From an uncultured Collinsella sp. (GTDB lineage Bacteria > Actinomycetota > Coriobacteriia > Coriobacteriales > Coriobacteriaceae), in contig CATYVH010000034.1 of NCBI GenBank assembly GCA_958413765.1, forward strand, positions 1 through 20,421: DNA of 20,421 nt, read 5' to 3'. The notes below the pieces were generated by a model. The model was not told the origin of the DNA. It saw only the letters and a program-made list of their open reading frames with translations, and did not search any database. Shown here one piece after another: positions 1 to 6,824 of this stretch. Position 1 is the stretch's first letter. Each line of letters begins with the position of its first letter. Both the position numbers and the translations under genes were made by a program.

Positions 1-228
1 TGGGGGCTGTCAACGAAAACCTCTAGATACACGGTGCCGGGCGTATCTATATACCTTTGACCTGCGGTTTTGCTGTGTTTGGATATGAAGGACGGTGAAT
101 TTGCATGTAGCGGTGACATTTCCCGAGGGAACACTTTGTCGTAGTGGAGTACGCTGGCTGGAACGAACTTCGATAACGACCCTCTTGCACTATTACACAG
201 GTTGCAATCGGGCTTCCACGGCACGATC
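1..228. other. Intergenic stretch at window start, no gene recognised
   Basis: I find no convincing gene here. A perfect 7-bp inverted repeat, TAGATAC (24-30) and GTATCTA (43-49), is separated by 12 bp. A loose promoter-like TTGACC lies at 57-62. A short open frame starting GTG at 95 runs into the repeat element that follows and resembles no family I know, so I do not call it a gene. The flank upstream of the window could change this reading. Confidence 0.5.
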
Positions 229-322
229 GAGCGTGGATAATCTCCCGCTTTTAGCGCGGCTCTAAGGCCAAAGTGGCAGATTTTCCACGCTCATTCTCCA
301 GGCGGGAGAACTATAGAGCCGC
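228..322. repeat. Dispersed GAGCGTGGAT repeat, copy 1
   Basis: This is one of three copies in the window of an intergenic repeat with core GAGCGTGGAT and CTCCCG. It contains nested inverted repeats. Arm 229-243 pairs with 278-292 with one mismatch. TCTCCCGC (241-248) pairs with GCGGGAGA (302-309). GCGGCTCTA (256-264) pairs with TAGAGCCGC (314-322). The pairings interleave, so several alternative folds are possible. The element abuts the 3' end of the RpiR gene, so it may act as a transcript end or stabiliser. That function is inferred from position only. Confidence 0.7.
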
Positions 323-324
323 AA

Positions 325-1197
325 CTACTCGGGCCAGGCCAAAGTAGACCCATAGAGCGGCTCCCCCTTGGTGCAGGGGTAGCGACTCAAGTAACACGAC
401 GATAGCAAGTCGAAGAAATAAGTCATGGCGTATTTCGAATAAACGCCGAGTCGGTCAATTCCGTTTCCCGCATTACCAAGACGATATACACGGTCAAAAG
501 ACCTCGATTTGTCATCGTTGCTAAACGCAGTTATTAGAATCTTCCTGCCCGAACGGCAATCAAGATACTCACGCGCCTGTGACGCAAATAGCCCGGAGAC
601 CGATACGAGAATTATCAATGACTGCGAAGCGTCTCCCATGTTTTTCAATTCCGCTACGTTAGCCCCAGCAACTATGCGAACTATCTTGCCCGCATAAAAC
701 ATTTCCTGCTGAAATCGTACGAGATTGGCGCTCACATTATTGGTGCACCAGATTTCAACGTTTTTATGGCCATCAATTTCGTCGGCAAGGTGCTTAATAG
801 CAATATCGGACACGCCGCTTTCAACCTCAGCGAACATCTCGATCATGCGAACGTCGAGCTCTGCCCTGTACTCCTCGTAGCCAAATTCCTCCTCTCGATG
901 GCTTAAGTCGCTTGGAAAGACTGATTGAGTAAATGATTCTTTCAAATCGCTAAGAGACTGGTAGCCCAATCGATTGCAGAAACGACGAACAGCGGAACGG
1001 GTCACGAATGCATCGCGGGTTATTGCGGCAACATTGATTTCGCTCGAACGCCTAATGTGAGCGACGAGATATCGAGCGATGGCGGCATCGTTTGACCCAA
1101 ACTCGCTGTTGATGATGGAGCTAATGCGATTGAGCACATCGAAGTCATTGATATTCACGTGATCCCTCTTTCCGCTCTCCTCGAAATCATAGTTCAT
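325..1197 (-). CDS. MurR/RpiR-family transcriptional regulator of the beta-glucoside locus
   Basis: This is a sugar-responsive DNA-binding regulator. Residues about 20-95 form the RpiR-type helix-turn-helix domain, with the recognition-helix region around TRSAVRRFCNRLGY. Residues about 125-270 look like a SIS sugar-phosphate-binding domain, with the strand-loop pattern IILVSVSGLF. The 290-aa length is typical. The gene is divergent from the phospho-beta-glucosidase and PTS genes, so a phosphorylated beta-glucoside is the likely effector (inference). The ATG at 1197 lacks a nearby Shine-Dalgarno sequence. A GTG at 1158 (residue 14) is preceded by GAGGGA at good spacing and may be the true start, giving 277 aa without losing any domain. 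Confidence 0.88.
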   Translation of the reverse strand: MNYDFEESGKRDHVNINDFDVLNRISSIINSEFGSNDAAIARYLVAHIRRSSEINVAAITRDAFVTRSAVRRFCNRLGYQSLSDLKESFTQSVFPSDLSHREEEFGYEEYRAELDVRMIEMFAEVESGVSDIAIKHLADEIDGHKNVEIWCTNNVSANLVRFQQEMFYAGKIVRIVAGANVAELKNMGDASQSLIILVSVSGLFASQAREYLDCRSGRKILITAFSNDDKSRSFDRVYRLGNAGNGIDRLGVYSKYAMTYFFDLLSSCYLSRYPCTKGEPLYGSTLAWPE

Positions 1198-1200
1198 TTA

Positions 1201-1238
1201 TTGAATCAAACAGCTTTGGTCGTTCTCCTATGATTCAA
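1201..1238. promoter_or_regulatory. Candidate operator between divergent rpiR-type gene and bgl genes
   Basis: A perfect 8-bp inverted repeat, TTGAATCA (1201-1208) and TGATTCAA (1231-1238), lies in the 112-bp divergent intergenic region. It touches the ATG of the regulator gene. Two half-sites separated by about three helical turns (30 bp start to start) suit a dimeric or tetrameric regulator. Assigning it to the adjacent RpiR protein is inference. A weaker half-site-like TTGAATGA lies at 1288-1295. Confidence 0.4.
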
Positions 1239-1309
1239 ATCAGTTGACGTCATCTTAATCGTAATTCCGCCACACGTATCCACCGTGTTGAATGATGGAA
1301 AGGGGATTC

Positions 1310-2728
1310 ATGGGCAACGTGAACAACATGCCGTTTCTCTGGGGTTCCGCCACGGCGTCTTATCAGTGCGAGGGTGCCTGGAACGAAGACGGCAAAGGCC
1401 TTGGCGAGTGGGATTTCTTTAGCCACACAAGCAATAAGAACATCAACCATGTTGACGGTGATGTATCTTGCGACTTCTACCATCGCTATGAAGAAGATAT
1501 CCGCATGATGAAAGAAGGCGGACAAAACACCTATCGCTTCTCTCTTTCATGGAGTCGAATCATCCCCACGGGTATCGGCGAAGTGAATGAAGAGGGTATC
1601 GATTTTTATAATCGGGTCATTGATTGCTGCCTCGAAAATGGCATAGAGCCCAACGTTACGCTGTTCCATTACGATCTGCCATTCACGCTTGCTTGCAAAG
1701 GCGGATGGCTGAACAATGACATGGCAGAGTGGTTCTGCAAATACGCCAAGATTTGCTTTGAGCGCTTTGGAGACCGCGTCAAAATCTGGGCTACCGTTAA
1801 CGAGCCGCATTTCTACAGCTACTGCGTAAACATGTTGGGCAACTATCCCCCCAATCGATCGCTCGACGTTCAGTCGTACATGCAGTTTCAGTACAACCTG
1901 ATGCGCGCAAGCGCACTCGCAGTCCGAACATATCGTCAAATGGGCTACGACGGCATCATCGGCGCCGTCCACGATGGCGGCGTTGTCGAACTCGACCCGG
2001 CAACCGAGCACCCTGATGACGTATTTCGATACGCAGACTTTTTCGCCAATCGCATGATTCTGGCACCAGCGCTTCAGGGTCAACTGCCGCCAGAAATGGA
2101 CGAAATCCTTGAAAAACTTGGCGTCTCGCTCTATCGATCCCCAAATGACGTAGAAGAATTCAGAGACGGTAAAGTCGATTTTATTGGACTCAACGTGTAT
2201 TGCCGAGAGTATGTAACCGACTGGCACGGTGGAGAGCTTGCCGTTTCGGCGAACAATAAGGGCGGTTCGAGCAAAAAGGTCGAAGGAAAATGCATTGCGC
2301 CCTTGTTTGAAAGCGCCCGCGACAGCAATGTTCCCCGCAATAAATGGGGCCGCGAAATACTCCCAGGTTGCATGTATTCAACCATCATGGATGTCCACGA
2401 GCGCTATGACGCGCCCCGCATCTTTATTACGGAAAACGGACATGGCGCCTATGAGCAACCAGACGCAGACGGAATGGTCCACGATGATGACCGCATCGAG
2501 CTTCTGGGCCAGTTCATCGAGCACATGATGAGGGCCAAGCGCGACGGCGCGCGCGTTGAGGGCTACTACCTCTGGTCGACGATGGATCTGTATAGCTGGA
2601 TCAACGGCTACGAAAAACGATACGGACTTGTCCATATCGACTTCGAAAACAATCTGGAGCGCACCCCCAAAAAGAGCTGGTATTGGTACCGAGACCTTAT
2701 CTCGAAGTATCAGGAGCAGGAAGGTTAG
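1310..2728 (+). CDS. bglA: 6-phospho-beta-glucosidase, glycoside hydrolase family 1
   Basis: This cytoplasmic enzyme hydrolyses phosphorylated beta-glucosides delivered by a PTS, releasing glucose 6-phosphate and an aglycone or sugar. The GH1 acid/base is E165 in TVNEP and the nucleophile is E375 in ITENG. S429, K436 and Y438, in a Ser-x6-Lys-x-Tyr pattern within SWINGYEKRYG, match the phosphate-binding triad of 6-phospho-beta-glycosidases and set it apart from plain beta-glucosidases. The length of 472 aa is normal. I chose the ATG at 1310 because GGAAAGGGG lies just upstream; an upstream in-frame ATG at 1292 has no ribosome binding site. The PTS gene follows after 9 bp, so the two are co-transcribed. 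6-phospho-beta-galactosidase activity cannot be excluded. Confidence 0.93.
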   Translation: MGNVNNMPFLWGSATASYQCEGAWNEDGKGLGEWDFFSHTSNKNINHVDGDVSCDFYHRYEEDIRMMKEGGQNTYRFSLSWSRIIPTGIGEVNEEGIDFYNRVIDCCLENGIEPNVTLFHYDLPFTLACKGGWLNNDMAEWFCKYAKICFERFGDRVKIWATVNEPHFYSYCVNMLGNYPPNRSLDVQSYMQFQYNLMRASALAVRTYRQMGYDGIIGAVHDGGVVELDPATEHPDDVFRYADFFANRMILAPALQGQLPPEMDEILEKLGVSLYRSPNDVEEFRDGKVDFIGLNVYCREYVTDWHGGELAVSANNKGGSSKKVEGKCIAPLFESARDSNVPRNKWGREILPGCMYSTIMDVHERYDAPRIFITENGHGAYEQPDADGMVHDDDRIELLGQFIEHMMRAKRDGARVEGYYLWSTMDLYSWINGYEKRYGLVHIDFENNLERTPKKSWYWYRDLISKYQEQEG

Positions 2729-2737
2729 GAGAAAGAG

Positions 2738-4138
2738 ATGAAATATCAGGCAATGTCCGAAACAGTCCTAAAGGCTGTTGGCGGCAAAGAGAACATTACA
2801 TCGGTAACTCATTGTGCGACGCGCCTTCGCATCGACGCACGAGACACCTCGATCATCGATCTCCAGCTCGCCAAATCGGCCGATCAGGCGCTCGGGGCAG
2901 TAGTCAGCGGTGGCCAGCTTCAGGTGATCATCGGCCCCAACGTCACCGAGGCTTACAACGACTTCCTCGACTTCGCGGGAATCGAAGTCGGCGGTGGCAC
3001 GGTTGCCGACGATGCCCAAACCGCCAAAGACCTTGCAGAAGGCATTAAAAGCGGTAACACCGCCATGGGCTTGATTGAGAAATTCGGGAACGTCTCTGCA
3101 CAGGTATTCATGCCCATCGTCCCGGCGCTCATCGTTGGCGGACTCATTCTTTCGATCAAGAATCTCCTGGTCAATTATTGCGGATTGAGCACCGATAGCG
3201 GAACCGCCCAGGTCCTGTTGGCGATCTTTAGCGCTTCGTTTAGCTTCTTGCCCGTTTATCTTGGTTATCAGCTCGCAGCCGTCATGAAGATGCAGCCCAT
3301 CATGGGCGCATTGCTGGGCGCGATCATGATCAGCTCGTCCATTAGCGGTGCTGAGGGTCTCGACTTTCTTGGCATCCCCATCCCGACGAATGACTACTCG
3401 AGCACGGTGGTGCCAATCGTACTGGGCGTCGTGTTCATGTACTTCGTCGATCGCGGTCTTCAGAAAATCATTCCCGACGTTACCAAACTGTTCTTGAAGC
3501 CGCTGCTCACCATGATCATCGTCGTGCCCGTCGAGCTGATTATCCTTGGCCCCGCCGGCAGCATGATGGGCTACGCGCTGAGCGATGCCGTCACGTGGCT
3601 TATGGACAACGTGGCATTTATCGCCACTCCGATCCTGGCAGCCCTTAACCCCTATTTCGTCATGCTCGGTCTCGATAAGGCTTACATCGCAATCGAAGTT
3701 ACGAGCCTGGCGCAGCTCGGTTGGGCACCCATTATCTTTGGATTCATCTCGAACCTCTGCATTGGCGGCACGAGCCTCGCCCTGGCAACTGCCATGAAGG
3801 GAAACAAAGAGAAGAGGGGTATGGTCACCACGGTTGCCGTCACCGCACTCTGTGGCGTAACCGAGCCCGCGTTCTACGGTTGCCTCATCGAGCGTCCCCG
3901 CCTGCTTGTCGGCACGGCAATCGGCGCGCTCTGCGCTGGACTCCCTGCAGGCATCTTTGTTCTGAAAGAGTATGTTGCGGGAGCATGCCCCGGCCTTCTT
4001 TCGGCACTCATCTTTATCGCTCCCGATGGGTCCATGGGCAACTTCGTGCTGGCATGCGTTGTCGCCATCATCGCCATCGTCGTCTCCTTCATCGCTGCAC
4101 GCGTGATCATCAAGAAGAACCCCAGCTATATTGAGTAG
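2738..4138 (+). CDS. PTS beta-glucoside-type transporter subunit EIIBC
   Basis: This membrane permease imports and phosphorylates a beta-glucoside, feeding the adjacent phospho-beta-glucosidase. Residues 1 to about 85 form the EIIB domain, with the phosphoryl-accepting Cys26 in VTHCATRLR. Residues about 110-460 form the EIIC domain, with roughly ten hydrophobic segments and the GVTEPAFYG signature (E376). The protein ends after EIIC at 466 aa and lacks the C-terminal EIIA domain that many Bgl-type proteins carry, so a separate EIIA from elsewhere must supply phosphate. AGGAGAAAG precedes the ATG. The exact sugar (cellobiose, arbutin, salicin or another) cannot be read from sequence. Confidence 0.93.
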   Translation: MKYQAMSETVLKAVGGKENITSVTHCATRLRIDARDTSIIDLQLAKSADQALGAVVSGGQLQVIIGPNVTEAYNDFLDFAGIEVGGGTVADDAQTAKDLAEGIKSGNTAMGLIEKFGNVSAQVFMPIVPALIVGGLILSIKNLLVNYCGLSTDSGTAQVLLAIFSASFSFLPVYLGYQLAAVMKMQPIMGALLGAIMISSSISGAEGLDFLGIPIPTNDYSSTVVPIVLGVVFMYFVDRGLQKIIPDVTKLFLKPLLTMIIVVPVELIILGPAGSMMGYALSDAVTWLMDNVAFIATPILAALNPYFVMLGLDKAYIAIEVTSLAQLGWAPIIFGFISNLCIGGTSLALATAMKGNKEKRGMVTTVAVTALCGVTEPAFYGCLIERPRLLVGTAIGALCAGLPAGIFVLKEYVAGACPGLLSALIFIAPDGSMGNFVLACVVAIIAIVVSFIAARVIIKKNPSYIE

Positions 4139-4239
4139 ATGCCCGCTGTTTGCATTGGGGACATCCTCGGCAGACCATTAGCAAGAACCCAAGAAGTTCC
4201 TTAGGAGCTCGATTAATCCATTCGGATTCCTGAGGCACA

Positions 4240-4279
4240 AACGACCCCGATTCCACAATGAAATCGGGGCCGTTGTTTC
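4240..4279 (+). terminator. Rho-independent terminator of the bgl operon
   Basis: Arm 4240-4252 pairs with 4262-4274 (13 positions, one A-C mismatch, GC-rich core CCCCGATT). The 9-nt loop is followed by GTTTCT. It lies about 100 bp after the EIIBC stop codon. The bases between the gene and the hairpin (4139-4239) show nothing I recognise. Confidence 0.75.
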
Positions 4280-4330
4280 TAAAGCCGTCGATAGACAATC
4301 GGTGTTTACCTTAGCTCCCTATCCAAGTTA

Positions 4331-4400
4331 ATTATCCACGCTCGTTCTCCGGTCGGGAGATTTTCTTCGCTCGCGTGTCCAGAAATCCACGCTCGAACAG
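4331..4400. repeat. Dispersed GAGCGTGGAT repeat, copy 2 (inverted)
   Basis: ATCCACGCTCG occurs twice here, at 4335-4345 and 4385-4395, enclosing CGGGAGA and a GTGTCC block. On the minus strand it reads GAGCGTGGATTTCTGGACAC, closely matching the first part of copy 3 near 18.1 kb. The TCCACGCTC(A/G)TTCTCC stretch matches the right half of copy 1. It lies downstream of the bgl operon terminator. Confidence 0.65.
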
Positions 4401-4429
4401 GACCCCATGTCCGCACCCGCCCTTGTCTC

Positions 4430-4556
4430 GATCTGTAACAGCAAGAGGCCTATTCCGCTTCTACATGTTACAGATCAAGATATTCCTAAAACACCCTAAG
4501 TTTCATCTCAATCTGTAACAGTTAGATGCCGAATATCGGTCTTGGTGTTACAGATT
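4430..4556. repeat. Two tandem CTGTAACA inverted-repeat hairpins, 80 bp apart
   Basis: Unit 1 (4430-4476) and unit 2 (4510-4556) each begin with ATCTGTAACA and end with the exact complement TGTTACAGAT, 25 bp apart, so the two start points differ by exactly 80 bp. The base pair outside these arms is G-C in unit 1 and A-T in unit 2, a compensatory change. Inside, unit 1 can pair AGAGGC with GCTTCT and unit 2 can pair AGA/TCT and CCGA/TCGG, so both make a second stem although the inner sequence differs. They lie between the bgl operon and the tRNA. Function unknown: structured RNA, paired operators or a small repeat element are all possible. Confidence 0.75.
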
Positions 4557-4621
4557 TAGACAAACTGGAGGACGAGACAAACCAAAAACGGGATGGGCGC
4601 TAACCCGATGGCGCACCACCT

Positions 4622-4659
4622 AAATAGAAACGGGCCCTGTCCCATCAGGAACAGAGCCC
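4622..4659 (-). terminator. Terminator downstream of tRNA-Thr
   Basis: The hairpin at 4632-4659 forms a continuous 12-bp stem (two G-U pairs) with loop TGAT on the minus strand. GTTTCTATTT follows it. It begins 10 bp after the encoded CCA end of the tRNA, so it most likely ends the tRNA transcript. Confidence 0.75.
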
Positions 4660-4669
4660 GAAACTCTCA

Positions 4670-4744
4670 TGGAGCCAGTGACAGGAATCGAACCTGCAAC
4701 CCACTGATTACAAATCAGTTGCGCTACCGTTGCGCCACACTGGC
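4670..4744 (-). tRNA. tRNA-Thr (anticodon UGU), CCA end encoded
   Basis: A complete cloverleaf can be drawn on the minus strand. The acceptor stem is GCCAGTG/CACTGGC, the D stem GCGC/GCGC, the anticodon stem ACTGA/TCAGT and the T arm GCAGG-TTCGATT-CCTGT. The anticodon loop TTTGTAA reads UGU, for threonine ACA codons. The discriminator base is U and the CCA is encoded. The length is 75 nt including CCA. Confidence 0.96.
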
Positions 4745-4828
4745 ACACTTGGCGCTTTCGCGCGAAGCCTGTTAAGAATAAAGGAATTGAAGACGGGGCG
4801 CAACAGGCCCTTCGACCGACCACATCTC

Positions 4829-4893
4829 AAAACTATTCGCCAGAACGAATAGTTTTATCCGTTCGCCAAAACCAAAAACTATTCGTTTTGGCG
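4829..4893. repeat. Three-segment alternative hairpin (AAAACTATTCG cluster)
   Basis: AAAACTATTCG occurs at 4829-4839 and 4875-4885, and its complement CGAATAGTTTT at 4846-4856. The middle segment can pair with the first (11 bp, 6-nt loop) or with the third, where the stem extends to 19 positions (4838-4856 with 4875-4893, one mismatch that is G-U in one orientation). The two folds exclude each other, as in attenuators. It lies between yacP and the tRNA gene, upstream of the tRNA in the direction of transcription. Role unknown. Confidence 0.6.
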
Positions 4894-4895
4894 AC

Positions 4896-4935
4896 GGCAA
4901 CCCACAGTCCATTGATTACAAATCAACGGGCCGGC
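4896..4935 (-). other. tRNA-Thr-like anticodon-arm remnant
   Basis: On the minus strand this stretch carries a 5-bp stem around the same TTTGTAA loop as the neighbouring tRNA-Thr, followed after a short insertion by GTGGGTTGC. It shares the 13-bp core TGATTACAAATCA with the tRNA (plus strand). No T arm or matching acceptor stem is present, so it is not a functional tRNA. It could be a decayed tRNA duplicate or a leftover attachment site. Confidence 0.35.
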
Positions 4936-4967
4936 CAATTGGGAAACGGGTCTCTATGGATAATCCC

Positions 4968-5645
4968 CTACCGTCCGCGCAGGGCCTTAAGCTTGGCCAG
5001 GGCATCGGGACTCAGGCGGCTGCCCAGAGTCATCTTGATCTGCGGGGCCTCCTCGGCCTCGTGAACGTCGTTATCAATCTGTTTGATCTCGTCCACCAGC
5101 ATACGGCTCGAGATGCGCGTGACGCCCTTCCCCATGACGACAGCCTGGATCGTGCCGTCACTCGATACCACGGAGCACGCGCGGCCTTCCTCGCGTGCCT
5201 CGATGCAGAGCTTCTGCACCACGGTATCGGCAGAGACGCCCGTCGGCGAGAACTCGATGCGCACGCCGCGGGCCGGTAGGTTGGGGCGCTCGTTGGAGAT
5301 GTTGCCCGCGCCGTCGAACACGATCACGGCCTCGTAACGGCCCTGGGCAAACGCCGCGACATCGTTGATAAGCGCAGTACGAGCCATATCGTGGACGTCG
5401 CTGGAATATGGATCGTCGGAATGGTCGTAGACGAGCTTTTCGTAGCGCGGCGTGCAGTGAATCACGTTGTAGCCGTCGACCACCAGCAGCTCGGGCTTAT
5501 TGGAGTGCACCGTCGAGACCGGATCGGCGATAGCCTGCGCAAACGCATTGCCGCCCACACCGTAGGTCGCGGCCGAGACAATCGGCTTGGCCGAGCCTTC
5601 GCCAAAGCGCTTGGCCTTGGACTTGGCGCGGTTCTTCTTGGACAT
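4968..5645 (-). CDS. yacP: YacP/Rae1-type NYN-domain ribonuclease
   Basis: This is a PIN-like NYN nuclease domain protein. The family's Bacillus member Rae1 cleaves mRNA in the ribosomal A site. The core spans about residues 50-200, with LLVVDGYNVIH (catalytic Asp57), IVFDGAG and SSDGTIQ carrying the expected acidic residues. A basic N-terminal extension of about 45 residues (KKNRAKSKAKRF) precedes it. The start lies 3 bp after the rlmB stop with a strong GGAGGAG, so they are translationally coupled. The neighbour rlmB is also its partner in Bacillus. Ribosome-linked RNA turnover is inferred from the family. Confidence 0.88.
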   Translation of the reverse strand: MSKKNRAKSKAKRFGEGSAKPIVSAATYGVGGNAFAQAIADPVSTVHSNKPELLVVDGYNVIHCTPRYEKLVYDHSDDPYSSDVHDMARTALINDVAAFAQGRYEAVIVFDGAGNISNERPNLPARGVRIEFSPTGVSADTVVQKLCIEAREEGRACSVVSSDGTIQAVVMGKGVTRISSRMLVDEIKQIDNDVHEAEEAPQIKMTLGSRLSPDALAKLKALRGR

Positions 5646-5648
5646 GCG

Positions 5649-6569
5649 CTACTCCTCCCCCATGAGCTCGCCGGCGTTGCGGCGTAGCCACTCAAAGCAC
5701 AGCGCCGTGGTCGCCTGGGCAACATTGAGGCTCTCGGTCATGCCGCGCTGGGGAAGCTTGGTCAAAAAGTCGCATTTCTCGAGCACCAGACGCGAGATGC
5801 CGTCGCCCTCGGAGCCCATGACGAGCGCTACGCGGCCCTCGAAGGGAGCATCCCAGCAACTACCTTCGGCGTGCTCGGAGGCACCGCCCGCCCAAAAGCC
5901 AGCGGCCTTAAGATCGTCGAGCGCACGGGCGATGTTGGGCACCTGTGCGATAGGCAGATGCATGACGGCGCCGGCTGAAGTCTTATAGCTACCCACGGTC
6001 ACACCAGCGGCACGCTTGTTGGCGATGATGACGCCGGCCGCGCCCACAACCTCGGCAGAGCGCACGATCGCACCAAAGTTGCCATCGTCGGTCACATGGT
6101 CGAGCACGATGACGAGCGCAGGTCCGTCACCCGCGCGGTCGAGAATATCGGCAACATCGGCATAGGGGAAATTTCCCACCTCGAGCGCAATGCCCTGGTG
6201 AGCGCCATGGCTCGACAGCGCATCAAGCTGCGCGCGCGACACATACTTAATGCGGACACCCGCGGCGTTGAGGTCATCGACCAGACGAGACAAAGCAGCA
6301 TCGCGCTCCCCGCCCTCGGCGATGAGCGCGCACTTGACGGGAAAGCCGGTGCGCAGGGCCTCGGCGGCAGCACGGCGACCTTCGATAAACTCGCCCTTGG
6401 GGACCTGAATGTTGTCGCGGTTGCGATCTCGCTGCGGACGCGCAGCCTGGGCTTGGGAGCGCTCGCGCTGGCCCTTGGAAGCGGCAGCGCGATCATTTCG
6501 GCGAATCGGGCGCGAGCCAGAAGCAGCCTGTTTGCCACCACGAGGCGCACGCTTGCGATTGTCGGCCAT
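5649..6569 (-). CDS. rlmB: 23S rRNA (guanosine-2'-O-)-methyltransferase RlmB, SpoU family
   Basis: This SAM-dependent enzyme methylates a guanosine of 23S rRNA (G2251 in E. coli). A basic tail of about 50 residues is followed by the SpoU substrate-binding domain (about 60-130, starting at EGRRAAAEAL) and the knotted SPOUT catalytic domain. The three family motifs are visible: DDGNFGAIVRSA (Asn, Gly, Arg), ALVMGSEGDGISR and LPQRGMTESLNV. I chose the ATG at 6569, giving 306 aa, because AGGAGG lies 7 bp upstream; a longer frame from 6590 has no ribosome site. It is the second-last gene of the minus-strand operon. Confidence 0.93.
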   Translation of the reverse strand: MADNRKRAPRGGKQAASGSRPIRRNDRAAASKGQRERSQAQAARPQRDRNRDNIQVPKGEFIEGRRAAAEALRTGFPVKCALIAEGGERDAALSRLVDDLNAAGVRIKYVSRAQLDALSSHGAHQGIALEVGNFPYADVADILDRAGDGPALVIVLDHVTDDGNFGAIVRSAEVVGAAGVIIANKRAAGVTVGSYKTSAGAVMHLPIAQVPNIARALDDLKAAGFWAGGASEHAEGSCWDAPFEGRVALVMGSEGDGISRLVLEKCDFLTKLPQRGMTESLNVAQATTALCFEWLRRNAGELMGEE

Positions 6570-6611
6570 AAAGCGACCTCCTAAATACAACTATCAAACG
6601 AAACAAATAGA

Positions 6612-6714
6612 CCGACCGCCCGAGGTGCGGCAGATTGCCTTGAAAGAGGAGGGCATAAACCTTGAGGTCATGCCCGACGATTGAAAGGCAAGGTGCCGTG
6701 GCTCGGGCGGTCGG
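6612..6714. ncRNA. Candidate structured RNA element, tandem unit 1 (strand uncertain)
   Basis: This 103-nt extended hairpin has a perfect 13-bp outer stem (6612-6624 with 6702-6714), then stems GGCA/TGCC, GCCTT/AAGGC and GGGCAT/ATGCCC, and a TTGA tetraloop closed by ACC/GGT. Internal-loop blocks GAAAGAGGAG, CGACG and GGCAAGGT recur at the same offsets in the next unit. It fills the gap between cysS and rlmB. On the operon strand it would be part of the rlmB leader, with TCTATTTGTTT following it, so it could also stop transcription. I cannot name the family. Confidence 0.65.
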
Positions 6715-6716
6715 CA

Positions 6717-6818
6717 CGGGTTTTCCAAGTGTCCGAGATGGCCGTGAAAGAGGAGCGACGCGTACTTGAGTACGCGAGCGACGGTTTGAACGGCAAGGTC
6801 GGGTGCTTGGGAAACCCG
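6717..6818. ncRNA. Candidate structured RNA element, tandem unit 2 (strand uncertain)
   Basis: This 102-nt hairpin starts 2 nt after unit 1. Its outer stem is 13 positions (6717-6729 with 6806-6818, one G-U-type pair) of completely different sequence from unit 1. It is followed by CGA/TCG, GCCGT/ACGGC and CGCGTAC/GTACGCG, with the same TTGA tetraloop. GAAAGAGGAG (6746-6755), CTTGAG (6765-6770), CGACG (6779-6783) and GGCAAGGT (6792-6799) fall within one base of their unit 1 offsets. Stems change sequence while staying paired and loops stay constant, which is the mark of a conserved RNA fold. The cysS stop codon is 6 bp beyond. Confidence 0.65.
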
Positions 6819-6824
6819 CGGGGA

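Noticed and set aside
95..265. Short open frame beginning GTG near the window start
   Set aside because: The ribosome site is too close to the start, there is no recognisable family, and the frame runs into the dispersed repeat.
4430..4556. CRISPR-like array at the tandem hairpins
   Set aside because: There are only two units, and the repeated parts are inverted arms flanking variable loops rather than direct repeats with spacers. No cas genes are present.
4593..4823. Short open frames on both strands over the tRNA-Thr region
   Set aside because: They overlap the tRNA and its terminator; one is simply the translated tRNA sequence.
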